Of a stretch of DNA of 28,730 nucleotides, positions 9,029-14,637 are shown piece by piece. A program made the position numbers and the translations under genes. This DNA comes from a virus: IMG/VR virus record IMGVR_UViG_3300042565_001315, positions 1-28,730 of that record. One strand, written 5' to 3'. Position 1 is the stretch's first letter; each line of letters begins with the position of its first letter. The notes under the pieces were generated by a model that had not been told where the DNA came from, did no database searches, and saw nothing but the letters and a program-made list of their open reading frames with translations.

Positions 9029-9485
9029 CTTTTGCGGCCATGATCTGCGCCAGCGTGTCTGTGGATAACTTCGATGCGTCGATTGTCTGCACTTGCAACG
9101 GATTTTCTTTGTCGCCAGCCAACTCCAGCCGGTCTCCGTATTTTTTCGGGGCAAGTTTGGACAAAAGCCATTTGCGAGTATCAACCTGAAGTTTGTGCTT
9201 TTGAACTGCCGCCCAATCTTTTTTACCGTCCGGTTGCAGTCCGACATCTTTGTCACTTAACTCTAGTACCTCATTTGCCATGAGTTCGATTAAGTCCTCG
9301 CGCGCGCGCGTGTAATTTTCCGCAAGGATAGCATCTTCATCAACCCACCTTGAAAAAGTACTCTGCGGAACACCAGCAGCTTGGCACGCCTTAAACGCGC
9401 TTAGGCCGCTTCGCATCCCATCCAGCACTGCCTGGCTGATGATTGCGCGGTCCTCGCTTCCCGGTTTAGTGCGCTTTGCCGTCAT
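9009..9485 (-). CDS. terS: Terminase small subunit
   Basis: 158 residues. Residues about 14-50 form a helix-turn-helix (AFKACQAAGVPQSTFSRWV). The middle is helical, and KLQVDTRKWLLSKLAPKKYGD near residue 98 is a signature of phage small terminases. It recognises the packaging start site and loads TerL. Its ATG overlaps the stop of the small secreted-protein gene (TGATG). A pac site could lie in this gene, as it does in P22, but I cannot identify one. Confidence 0.88.
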   Translation of the reverse strand: MTAKRTKPGSEDRAIISQAVLDGMRSGLSAFKACQAAGVPQSTFSRWVDEDAILAENYTRAREDLIELMANEVLELSDKDVGLQPDGKKDWAAVQKHKLQVDTRKWLLSKLAPKKYGDRLELAGDKENPLQVQTIDASKLSTDTLAQIMAAKDATNAS

Positions 9486-9613
9486 CAGAAGCCACTATTT
9501 CTGGTCGTGGTGCAGGTGTAGCTGTTATCCAAGTTCTTAACGCACCGGGTAGTGGTCTGGGCTTGGGCTGCAAAAGAAAACAGCAGGGCTGCGATTGTGA
9601 ATAGGGTTTTCAC
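9485..9613 (-). CDS. Tiny secreted two-cysteine protein (42 aa)
   Basis: GTG start at 9613 with AAGGAG 6 nt upstream. The 42 residues are a clear signal peptide (MKTLFTIAALLFSFAAQA, cleavage after AQA) and a mature part of about 23 residues rich in Thr with two cysteines (C24, C34). The stop overlaps the terS start (TGATG), so the frame is part of the late operon. Similar short Thr/Cys secreted proteins occur in related phages beside the terminase, without known function. A disulfide in the periplasm is likely, and a role in host-envelope interaction or lysis timing is only a guess. Confidence 0.6.
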   Translation of the reverse strand: MKTLFTIAALLFSFAAQAQTTTRCVKNLDNSYTCTTTRNSGF

Positions 9614-9624
9614 GGTTACTCCTT

Positions 9625-9642
9625 AAAAAAGGGCCGAAGCCC
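9625..9642 (-). terminator. Intrinsic terminator with TTCG loop
   Basis: On the minus strand GGGC-TTCG-GCCC (9642-9631) is followed by TTTTTT (9630-9625). It ends the HNH-type gene just upstream of the terminase operon, so late transcription must either read through or start in the short gap. Confidence 0.7.
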
Positions 9643-9658
9643 CAAAAGCTAACAACTG

Positions 9659-10018
9659 TCAGCGCATGAATTGTGCTTGGTTTGGTATAGGTATGTCAAC
9701 AGGCCATTGCCCGCTGTCCACCAGTTTTCTAACCGTTGCGATGTGCGCTGCCATCCATGCGGTCTGTCTGGCTTCTCTGGAAAACTTTGCCCCCTGATCG
9801 ATTTCATAGTGGCACTTCAGGCACAAGGCGGCTGTGTATTCGTCACTGGCCTTGATTCCCCTTCCTTTGCCGTGTTGCGCCATGTTTGAGTGCGCTGCCT
9901 GCACCATGTGCCCGCTTCCGCAGTGCTGGCAGTCCAAGCTTGCCACCAGCTTTAATAGTTTTTTGCTTCTGACGTAGGTGTGTTTGGGGATCATGTTAGG
10001 GTTTGTCCTAGTGTACAT
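9659..10018 (-). CDS. HNH-type nuclease-like protein (DUF1364-like)
   Basis: 119 residues. A zinc-binding pair CQHCG near residue 30, then QAAHSN (40-45), KGRGIKASDEY and ALCLKCHYEIDQG (64-76) together give the Cys-Cys/His/Cys-Cys/His layout of the DUF1364 or Rap-like HNH group. Small HNH proteins beside terminase help DNA cleavage and packaging in several phages; λ-type relatives act in recombination. ATG 10018 and ATG 9994 are both possible starts and neither has a strong ribosome site. The gene diverges from the plus-strand gene at 10088 across a shared promoter/operator module. Confidence 0.75.
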   Translation of the reverse strand: MYTRTNPNMIPKHTYVRSKKLLKLVASLDCQHCGSGHMVQAAHSNMAQHGKGRGIKASDEYTAALCLKCHYEIDQGAKFSREARQTAWMAAHIATVRKLVDSGQWPVDIPIPNQAQFMR

Positions 10019-10038
10019 CGTCTAGATGGCTATACAAT
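10007..10038 (+). promoter_or_regulatory. Promoter/operator module, copy A
   Basis: CCTAGTG (10007-10013) is followed by an imperfect dyad GTCTAG-ATGG-CTATAC (10020-10035) that overlaps a -10-like TACAAT (10033-10038). The same arrangement occurs at 15511-15543 and 17947-17965. It lies between the HNH gene and the plus-strand operon, so it may control both directions. The -35 region is weak (TAGTGT, 18-nt spacing), which suggests the dyad is mainly a protein-binding site. Confidence 0.55.
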
Positions 10039-10047
10039 ACAGTCATG

Positions 10048-10079
10048 CCCTAGCAATTCGCAAGGGGTCTTTTTAGGAG
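10048..10079 (+). promoter_or_regulatory. Leader hairpin plus T run before the ribosome site, copy 1
   Basis: CCC-ta-GC (10048-10054) can pair with GC-aa-GGG (10060-10066); TCTTTTT and AGGAG follow at once. The same order recurs at 10346-10367 and 17975-18005, with a looser version at 15553-15578. It could act as an attenuator or as an mRNA stabiliser that presents the ribosome site; the sequence does not decide. Confidence 0.45.
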
Positions 10080-10087
10080 CTAGCAAC

Positions 10088-10318
10088 ATGGCAGCAAACG
10101 GAAACAACAACCAAGTCCTCGGCCCATCTGATCTTTACGGCCTGATGCTCGAAGTAAAAAACGGCATGGCAAATGGCAGCATTAGGGGCTGCACTTGGAT
10201 CACAAAAAAACAAGCCAAACAGGTTGGCATTGAGTGGTCGTTCGTTGAGCAATCTACCCAAATCCTTGGTTTGAAACTTAAACGACACGCAAGATATGGT
10301 TACATGATTAGCAAATAA
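10088..10318 (+). CDS. Hypothetical early protein (76 aa)
   Basis: Starts at ATG 10088, 8 nt after AGGAG; an earlier in-frame ATG at 9980 would read through the promoter and is rejected. The 76-residue basic product (SDLYGLMLEVKNGM, TWITKKQAKQVGIEW, LKLKRHARYGYMISK) has a lone-domain look with a possible helix-turn-helix in ITKKQAKQVGIEWSFV. I do not recognise the family. It is the first gene behind module A, so it should be expressed early. Confidence 0.65.
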   Translation: MAANGNNNQVLGPSDLYGLMLEVKNGMANGSIRGCTWITKKQAKQVGIEWSFVEQSTQILGLKLKRHARYGYMISK

Positions 10319-10325
10319 AACCACC

Positions 10326-10339
10326 GGGGCTTCGGCCCC
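10326..10339. other. GGGGC-TTCG-GCCCC hairpin
   Basis: A perfect 5-bp stem with a TTCG tetraloop lies 8 nt after the stop at 10318. No T run follows directly on either strand, so it is more likely an mRNA 3'-end stabiliser or a weak terminator than a strong one. The same kind of hairpin forms the terminator at 9631-9642. Confidence 0.5.
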
Positions 10340-10345
10340 ATCAAT

Positions 10346-10367
10346 CCCGCAAGGGTCTTTTAAGGAG
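10346..10367 (+). promoter_or_regulatory. Leader hairpin plus T run before the ribosome site, copy 2
   Basis: CCC-GCAA-GGG (10346-10355), TCTTTT and AAGGAG stand in a row before ATG 10376. The loop is a GNRA tetraloop (GCAA). No operator dyad is seen upstream, so this copy probably lies inside the transcript from module A. Confidence 0.45.
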
Positions 10368-10375
10368 TAATTATT

Positions 10376-10618
10376 ATGTTTACAAAACAAGAATCCAACA
10401 CGGGGCCAGTCTGGATGCACGACAGCGGCCTTATTTGGATTCGCCATTACGATCTTGTCAATCGTCCATTTTTTCAGGCTTATCGTGCACTCAAAAAACC
10501 AAAATCAGGACAGATGCCTTGGGCAGTTAACAATAAAAAAATAAGTGATGAAGGGTTCACAACCCTTGAGGAAGCAATGCAAGAAGCGGAAAACCGTTTT
10601 CAGTTAGGGGGAGAATAA
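10376..10618 (+). CDS. Hypothetical early protein (80 aa)
   Basis: 80 residues with many Trp, Phe and Tyr (WMHDSGLIWIRHYDLVNRPF), then a Lys-rich stretch and an acidic helical C-terminus (TTLEEAMQEAENRFQLGGE). AAGGAG precedes the ATG. The compact mixed fold resembles small phage proteins that carry an EEA-type terminal helix, but no family can be named. The stop overlaps the next start (TAATG). Confidence 0.65.
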   Translation: MFTKQESNTGPVWMHDSGLIWIRHYDLVNRPFFQAYRALKKPKSGQMPWAVNNKKISDEGFTTLEEAMQEAENRFQLGGE

Positions 10619-10701
10619 TGTCGCATCGTCTCGTTTTAGGGCTGGTCTATCTGCTGGCCATCGTTATTTTGTTTGCTGATCTTTTTATCTGGAGGGCTTG
10701 A
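10618..10701 (+). CDS. Very small membrane protein (27 aa)
   Basis: The 27-residue product (HRLVLGLVYLLAIVILFADL core) is one predicted membrane helix. GGGGGAG precedes the start, the ATG overlaps the stop of the upstream gene, and the ribosome site of the next gene lies in its last codons. These junctions support translation. Function unknown; phage single-helix proteins of this size often modulate host membrane proteins or exclusion. Confidence 0.5.
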   Translation: MSHRLVLGLVYLLAIVILFADLFIWRA

Positions 10702-10703
10702 AC

Positions 10704-10940
10704 ATGAGAACAATTAGCTATCTCTACGATGCCGGGTCAGGCATAACGCTTGATTGCGAGCTTGAATATGACCCTGGCGAGGATGCAAACACTGACCCAG
10801 AGTCGCCCACCTGCGGCCCAGGCTGCGCTCCCGCGGCGTGGCTAATCACAGCAAAAATCGGCAACGTAGACATCATGCCGGTTTTAGATCAAACAATCAT
10901 CGAACTAATCGAGGTGGCAGCATGTCAATCAGCAATTTAA
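10704..10940 (+). CDS. Conserved small phage protein (78 aa)
   Basis: Start at ATG 10704, preceded by GGAGG; a TTG at 10698 in frame is less likely. The acidic protein has ELEYDPGEDANTDPESP, a CGPGC motif near residue 40 and a C-terminal IGNVDIMPVLDQTIIELIE. The pattern (acidic PGE segment, a Cys or Pro-rich turn, then a beta strand with NGVDI-like sequence) is known from small phage proteins without a function. It overlaps the next gene in another frame by 19 bp. Confidence 0.6.
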   Translation: MRTISYLYDAGSGITLDCELEYDPGEDANTDPESPTCGPGCAPAAWLITAKIGNVDIMPVLDQTIIELIEVAACQSAI

Positions 10941-11104
10941 TCAAATCAATTTGGAAATTTATTTTAATGGTTGGATGGTGTTTGGGTTTTTGCTTGGCAT
11001 TTTTTGCGGCGCTTGTTTTTTTGGGGTTTATAGCAAAAATGTACGCCCAATTTTTTATGCTTGGCTGGAATTTCGGGCCAGATTTATTTAAAAATTTTCT
11101 ATGA
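10922..11104 (+). CDS. Small membrane protein (60 aa)
   Basis: ATG 10922 with GAGG about 8 nt upstream. Residues 10-50 are highly hydrophobic (FILMVGWCLGFCLAFFAALV, then FLGFIAKMYAQFFMLGW), enough for one long or two short membrane helices. No family is recognised. It belongs to a run of three tiny membrane proteins (10618, 10922, 11101) in one operon. The stop overlaps the next ATG (ATGA). Confidence 0.55.
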   Translation: MSISNLIKSIWKFILMVGWCLGFCLAFFAALVFLGFIAKMYAQFFMLGWNFGPDLFKNFL

Positions 11105-11163
11105 TTCTTGCACTATCAGCGGTTATAATCGTGGCACTACTGTCAATCCTCCTTGATCTGTAG
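11101..11163 (+). CDS. Possible 20-residue membrane peptide
   Basis: MILALSAVIIVALLSILLDL, an almost wholly hydrophobic peptide, begins in an ATGA overlap with the preceding gene and ends 15 nt before a strong terminator. There is no separate ribosome site, so translation would be by coupling. It resembles KdpF-like short helices in length and composition, but this may be chance. Confidence 0.35.
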   Translation: MILALSAVIIVALLSILLDL

Positions 11164-11177
11164 TTGCACCCTCCTTA

Positions 11178-11202
11178 GCCCGCGCAATGCGGGCATTTTT
11201 TT
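11178..11202 (+). terminator. Strong intrinsic terminator
   Basis: GCCCGC (11178-11183), a 5-nt loop, GCGGGC (11189-11194), then A and seven T (11196-11202). It ends the short plus-strand operon from module A. It faces the methyltransferase gene, whose stop is at 11234 on the other strand. Confidence 0.9.
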
Positions 11203-11233
11203 GCCTACTGTAGGACCACAATTTGAAGTGCTG

Positions 11234-11890
11234 TCAAAACATAGCCTCTTGCTTTTGTTTTGCTGGCTCCGGCGTAAACAACTGGCCTTGCGCTACAGCT
11301 TGCTCCATGCGTTGGCAAGCGGCCTCAAAGTACTTTGGTTCGCGCTCAATGCCTATAAATTTGCAACCCATCTGAATGGCAGCTACGCCCGTTGTCCCGC
11401 TGCCCATAAATGGATCAAGGATATTTTCTGGCTTTCCAGCTTGTTCAATGCACCACTTCATTAAAGCTAGTGGTTTTTGTGTAGGATGAATTTTTCCTTC
11501 TGTTGCCACCTCACCATGCGAACAATTAAATGCTTTGACTGGTTTTTTTAAGTTAGTCCATGCAAGCTCACAATGTCCTGACGTAAATTCCCGTACCACT
11601 TTATCCCAAACAAACCAAGAACCAGAAATCGGCAACTTGAAATAATTTCCACCCCAAATAACTAATTTACTATCTGTAGTTAAACACCAATCAGCAAACC
11701 ATTCAGGCCTGATGTCCCATTTTTCTGCCTCTCCTCTAAATTTTCCCCATCCGGAGCTATTGCCCCCACTCCAAGTCCCCTCAATGCCATAAGGCGGATC
11801 AGTAATCACCGCATCCACCTTGTTTAGCGTTGGCAGAATGTCCATGCAGTCGCCAAGATACAGCGTGGCGTTTCCGATTTCTACTTTCAT
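11234..11890 (-). CDS. DNA methyltransferase (N4-cytosine/N6-adenine type)
   Basis: 218 residues from ATG 11890, which overlaps the preceding stop (ATGA). The catalytic motif DPPY is at 31-34, HPTQKP at 135-140 and the AdoMet motif DPFMGSGTTG at 159-168. The order (catalytic motif before AdoMet motif) is that of β-class enzymes of the N6_N4_Mtase family. It methylates an exocyclic amino group; the target base and site cannot be read. No restriction partner is seen, so it is an orphan methylase likely used against host restriction or for timing. It is the last gene of the minus early operon. Confidence 0.88.
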   Translation of the reverse strand: MKVEIGNATLYLGDCMDILPTLNKVDAVITDPPYGIEGTWSGGNSSGWGKFRGEAEKWDIRPEWFADWCLTTDSKLVIWGGNYFKLPISGSWFVWDKVVREFTSGHCELAWTNLKKPVKAFNCSHGEVATEGKIHPTQKPLALMKWCIEQAGKPENILDPFMGSGTTGVAAIQMGCKFIGIEREPKYFEAACQRMEQAVAQGQLFTPEPAKQKQEAMF

Positions 11891-12216
11891 TGATGTGACC
11901 TGTCTTGCATCCGGTTCGTCGCTTCCCTTGTACGCCAAATCTCGATATCAAGCCTTGCTGCCTCCAGCTCCCATTTAAGGGTTTCCTCTTGCTCAATGGC
12001 CAGGGCCAGGCCTTTTAGAAGTTGGTGATAAGCAGGGTCTGCGTAGGCTTCGCGCTCCTGTGCGTTTGCTGCTTCTACGCCTAGCTTGAGTGCGTCTTTC
12101 ATCAGAAGTGCTTTTTTTGACTTGCGGAATTCTTCAAGGTAGACACGCTGCGCTTTGGCCTCTCCGTAAGCTGGGGCTTTATCCCTGATGGTCTGGGCTG
12201 CTTCTTCGGGTTTCAT
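11887..12216 (-). CDS. Conserved helical phage protein (109 aa)
   Basis: A mostly helical, highly charged protein (APAYGEAKAQRVYLEEFRKSKKALLMKD, QEREAYADPAYHQLLKGLAL, WELEAARLDIEIWRTREATN). I recognise the pattern from small proteins beside replication and nuclease genes in betaproteobacterial and Enterobacteria phages, but the function is unknown. It overlaps the VRR-NUC gene by 4 bp and the methyltransferase by 4 bp, so it is translated in the same chain. Confidence 0.65.
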   Translation of the reverse strand: MKPEEAAQTIRDKAPAYGEAKAQRVYLEEFRKSKKALLMKDALKLGVEAANAQEREAYADPAYHQLLKGLALAIEQEETLKWELEAARLDIEIWRTREATNRMQDRSHQ

Positions 12217-12476
12217 ATCACCCCAATCATTCTTAAAGCCGCTTCAGGGCTGTCAACCCTGCACAGCGTACCTCCGGTCCACTTCTCAAAAAAGTCGGCT
12301 TGTAGGCCCGTTAAACGCTTTTTAGAGGTGGTTTTGACCTCCATCAGCAATGTCCTGTCCTTGTAGCCCACCAAAAGGTCTACAGGCAGGCCAATGATCC
12401 AGACATAAGCCCCAGCATCCCGAAGGGCTTTGACTATGGCGGCCTGGTTCTCATCCACCCGTGCTGCGTATCTCAT
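12213..12476 (-). CDS. VRR-NUC-type nuclease domain protein
   Basis: 87 residues, about the length of the stand-alone VRR-NUC domain. The PD-(D/E)XK core is seen as D33 (GLPVDLLVGY) and E46-V-K48 (LLMEVKTTSKK), followed by LTGLQADFFEKW. Such domains act as structure-specific nucleases, possibly on branched DNA during phage replication and recombination. The start lies 26 bp inside the preceding gene. It is part of a chain of replication-type genes. Confidence 0.8.
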   Translation of the reverse strand: MRYAARVDENQAAIVKALRDAGAYVWIIGLPVDLLVGYKDRTLLMEVKTTSKKRLTGLQADFFEKWTGGTLCRVDSPEAALRMIGVI

Positions 12477-12651
12477 CTCTCGCCTTGTTCATCAATCGCC
12501 GCAACTCGGTTGCAGCATCAAGCCCGCGTTTTCTCTCAATTGCCGAAATAATACCGGCCCACCACACTTGCGCTGCTGCTGCCCCGTCCTGGCTGGCCTT
12601 GCGTCTGTATCTCTGTAGCCATTCCCTCGCTTCGGTGCGTCTCATGTGCAT
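12451..12651 (-). CDS. Hypothetical small protein (66 aa)
   Basis: ATG 12651 has GGAG 6 nt upstream, which sets the start inside a longer open frame. The protein (RRTEAREWLQRYRRKASQDG, AAAQVWWAGIISAIERKRG, TELRRLMNKARDEIRS) is helical and basic with two Trp-rich spots. A similar pattern occurs in small phage proteins next to replication genes. It overlaps the gene at 12536-12754 in another frame by 116 bp and the nuclease gene by 26 bp. Confidence 0.6.
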   Translation of the reverse strand: MHMRRTEAREWLQRYRRKASQDGAAAAQVWWAGIISAIERKRGLDAATELRRLMNKARDEIRSTGG

Positions 12652-12754
12652 CAAGATCTCCGGTGAGCTGTAGGGCGAAGTCCACAACACCGGAGGGGTA
12701 GGCAACACCCTCTCGCACCCTGTCGAGGATTTTTTGAGCTTGGTCATATGTCAT
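12536..12754 (-). CDS. Hypothetical small protein (72 aa)
   Basis: The first 42 residues (MTYDQAQKILDRVREGVAYP, then VDFALQLTGDLDAHE) look like a real small phage protein with a helix-rich N-terminus. The last 30 residues lie in a long overlap with the next gene and have low-complexity Gly/Ser sequence. The ATG overlaps the stop of the preceding gene (ATGA). The native end may once have been earlier. Function unknown. Confidence 0.55.
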   Translation of the reverse strand: MTYDQAQKILDRVREGVAYPSGVVDFALQLTGDLDAHETHRSEGMATEIQTQGQPGRGSSSASVVGRYYFGN

Positions 12755-13104
12755 GATCCCCTCCTGAGTTGAGCCAAACGCTCGCGGATGTGGTCAGGCA
12801 TCGCCACAGTCCCTGCAACCCGTTCTTTGTACTGCTCGGCCATTGAGACGGGTTTTTTGACCTCGGGGATTTCGGCCCCGTCCCACCTCTGTTGGTTCAG
12901 GTAGACCAACGGAGCAGGAATAAAAGCCCCGTTGTCTTTGCGCCATTGGTCTGTGGTTTTTTGCCACTCCACATGCTTGATGATCTGGTCGGAGCAGTGT
13001 TCGTAAAGACCTTTTTTCCACCGTGCTAAACAAGCTGCCTTTGCGCCCTTCCTAGGGCTTTTGGGCCATGCTGCCCAGAATCTGTCGAATCCACTTTCAA
13101 ACAT
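12751..13104 (-). CDS. Replication-type protein (C-terminal domain of phage replication initiators)
   Basis: 117 residues from ATG 13104, with GGAGG 7 nt upstream. The sequence FDRFWAAWPKSPRKGAKAA followed by ARWKKGL and later APLVYLNQQRWDG is the module usually found at the C-terminal end of phage replication-initiator or helicase-loader proteins. Here it stands alone, without the usual DNA-binding N-terminal domain. It may act as a small host-helicase recruiter. It overlaps the transporter gene by 8 bp. No polymerase or helicase is seen in the window. Confidence 0.6.
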   Translation of the reverse strand: MFESGFDRFWAAWPKSPRKGAKAACLARWKKGLYEHCSDQIIKHVEWQKTTDQWRKDNGAFIPAPLVYLNQQRWDGAEIPEVKKPVSMAEQYKERVAGTVAMPDHIRERLAQLRRGS

Positions 13105-13585
13105 TGCTTTTCCTCCATGTAACTCTGTTGATGACATAAGCCCAGGCAGCACCGCCTACCACCTTTGCCAGAAACTGCATCGCAACAATGTGCGGCATCA
13201 AGACGCCGAATGCGATTGTCGGAAACACCAAAGAGTCCACAGCCGCTCCCGCCACATTGCTGACGTTCGCTCTCTTTAGCCAAGTACCCGGAATCTTTGC
13301 GAATACAGTCCAGTCTACGATTGCAGCGGCAGTAAACGCAGCAGCAGATGCCACCGCAATCATCCCGGCGGCAGGGTTGAGCATAAAGGTCAACAGACCA
13401 GTTGCACCAATCAGTGATCCCATCTGCCACATCTTGAGCCTGACATGCAGCCAGTCTCGAAGTGCTAAGTCTAGGCCGATCAGGAAAAAAGCGTTTATGG
13501 GCGTTATGGCAGGCCCGAACTGGGCAACCAAAAGATTGGCCACAGTCATTGCAACTGCATAAATTGCGATTGCTAGGTAAAGCAT
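13097..13585 (-). CDS. YhhQ/VUT-family queuosine-precursor transporter
   Basis: 162 residues, starting at ATG 13585 with GGAG 5 nt upstream. It is very hydrophobic with about six membrane segments. VANLLVAQFGPAITPINAF and LIGLDLALRDWL near the N-terminus, a FTAAAIVDW segment in the middle and SNVAGAAVDSLVF further on are signatures of the VUT_1 (YhhQ) family, which takes up 7-deazaguanine precursors (preQ0/preQ1). It is shorter than E. coli YhhQ (221 aa), as phage versions often are. It overlaps the DpdA-like gene by 13 bp, so the two are probably co-translated. Confidence 0.82.
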   Translation of the reverse strand: MLYLAIAIYAVAMTVANLLVAQFGPAITPINAFFLIGLDLALRDWLHVRLKMWQMGSLIGATGLLTFMLNPAAGMIAVASAAAFTAAAIVDWTVFAKIPGTWLKRANVSNVAGAAVDSLVFPTIAFGVLMPHIVAMQFLAKVVGGAAWAYVINRVTWRKSNV

Positions 13586-14256
13586 AAAGTCTCCTGTGTT
13601 GGGATGTTTTTCCATTTGGTGGGTGGGTTTGCTGCATTGATGCGCTTTGCCATGCAACCGGCGCATTCCGTTTGATAACCGTGGTTAAGTGCTACGTTGG
13701 TGCTGTCTGCGCTCGATAGTGGCCAGCGTTCGTGTCCCATGCCTAGCATCCGCAGACCATGAGTCCAGGGCAATTGAGACGATCTCTTCGACAAGGCATT
13801 AAAAGTCTCGTCCATCTTTGCAGACCACTTGGGTGATCCTACTTGCCAGTACTCTCCAGAAGATCCCAGACAAACCCTACCCCACTCGTCGCACAGCTCA
13901 AACAGGTAGTCAATGGGCAGACCCAAATGCCAGACAGGGATGCCTAGCGCTTTTCCATAGGGCCAAGTCTTGACCATCTTGCGCTGCGTCTCTACATCGC
14001 CTCCTATCACATCAGGCACGACGGCCCAATGAGGGTGTCCAAGAATAGGCTCTAGCCACTCATAAAAGCCGTGCAAGTCAAAGTCAACCTTGCGGGTGAA
14101 GCAGCTGAAAGCGCCGTTGTCTAGCATCAGAGACTGGCCGATTTGCAAACAGGTTTTCAAGTTGTCTGGCCTAAAATAAGAAATGCAGAAGTGCTGCCCT
14201 GCCATGCTCATAAGAGCGTGTTTTGGTGTTATCGGTGTGCCGTGATAGTGGATCAT
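13573..14256 (-). CDS. DpdA-like DNA transglycosylase (TGT superfamily)
   Basis: 227 residues. Motifs in order: LDNGAF at 45-50 (the position of the TGT catalytic Asp motif), VPDVIGG at 80-86, VWHLGLP at 108-114, CLGSSGEY at 129-136, HGLRMLG at 166-172 and SADST at 182-186. I recognise the pattern of short phage DpdA-like proteins of the TGT fold, which exchange guanine in DNA for a 7-deazaguanine. A CxxC (198-201) may be left over from the TGT zinc site. It is shorter than bacterial DpdA (about 400 aa or more). Overlap with a YhhQ-type transporter strongly supports the reading. No QueC/D/E or FolE is in the window. Confidence 0.72.
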   Translation of the reverse strand: MIHYHGTPITPKHALMSMAGQHFCISYFRPDNLKTCLQIGQSLMLDNGAFSCFTRKVDFDLHGFYEWLEPILGHPHWAVVPDVIGGDVETQRKMVKTWPYGKALGIPVWHLGLPIDYLFELCDEWGRVCLGSSGEYWQVGSPKWSAKMDETFNALSKRSSQLPWTHGLRMLGMGHERWPLSSADSTNVALNHGYQTECAGCMAKRINAANPPTKWKNIPTQETLCFT

Positions 14257-14543
14257 CTAAATGTCTTTAACATGATTCATAAACACCATAATTCATATGG
14301 TTCACCCAAAAGACCCCCCTACCCCACAAAGTGTGAGGAAGGACGAGTTAGGTTCACCCCCCATTGAAGGGATCGTCATGCTACTGATTGGATACAGTAC
14401 GCCCCCGGCTTGACGATTCGACCAGCCGCACGGATTGTTCGGGAACTGCCCCCTAGCCTTACGGCATACCGTGTCGCGGTTTCCTTCCGAGCAGCCCCAC
14501 TTGCGGCCCCTGCTTTCGTGCGGAGTACGGTCGCGTAGAAAAC
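14257..14543. other. Gene-free leader region with hairpins
   Basis: No credible protein gene. A nested hairpin has outer stem ATCGTC/GACGAT (14372-14377 with 14412-14417) and inner stem TACTG/CAGTA (14382-14386 with 14395-14399). A second one is ACGG-cata-CCGT (14461-14472). The part may be the 5' leader of the DpdA operon or an extension of the structured RNA region to its right. Confidence 0.4.
14271..14297 (-). promoter_or_regulatory. Direct repeat upstream of the DpdA-like gene, possible operator
   Basis: CATGATTCATA (14271-14281) and CATAATTCATA (14287-14297) are direct repeats with 16-bp spacing, 15 bp before the start codon at 14256. Spacing of about one and a half helical turns fits two protein contacts. 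It may control the DpdA operon. No clear -10/-35 pair is seen here. Confidence 0.4.
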
Positions 14544-14618
14544 AAAAAAGCCGGTTACTGCTGCCCTCGGTGGAAACCCTTTGGATTTGAACCAAGGGCG
14601 AGAGCATGAGTAACCGGC
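14544..14618 (-). terminator. Long inverted repeat with T run
   Basis: On the minus strand a perfect 10-bp stem (14618-14609 with 14559-14550, GCCGGTTACT/AGTAACCGGC) is followed at once by TTTTTT (14549-14544). An inner GCCCT/AGGGC pair can extend it. The large loop contains a tRNA-like segment. It can end a minus-strand transcript coming from the structured region. Confidence 0.6.
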
Positions 14619-14637
14619 CTTCACTGTCGCTTTCCAC
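14570..14637 (-). ncRNA. tRNA-like small RNA segment
   Basis: On the minus strand a 7-bp closing stem (GTGGAAA 14637-14631 with TTTCCAC 14576-14570) encloses 54 nt that include a T-arm-like hairpin with GGTTCAAATCC. At 68 nt it is shorter than a tRNA, the D and anticodon arms cannot be drawn well, and a 3-nt gap separates T-arm and acceptor, so it is not a normal tRNA gene. The closing stem competes with the 10-bp terminator stem. It may be a decayed tRNA, an attachment-site remnant or part of a larger RNA. Confidence 0.35.

Noticed and set aside
9029-9256. N-terminal extension of the large terminase to 9256
   Set aside because: The added 76 residues overlap terS in another frame and lack terminase-like sequence; ATG 9028 gives the normal length.
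9980-10087. Extension of the early gene at 10088 to an upstream ATG
   Set aside because: It would translate the promoter/operator and leader; ATG 10088 has AGGAG at the right distance.
13026-13637. 203-codon Cys/Arg-rich frame on the minus strand
   Set aside because: It is the shadow of the YhhQ-type transporter gene; the transporter has the family motifs and the ribosome site.
14570-14637. A functional tRNA gene
   Set aside because: A T-loop motif and closing stem are present, but the length is short, no anticodon arm can be drawn and the T-arm is not directly next to the acceptor stem.
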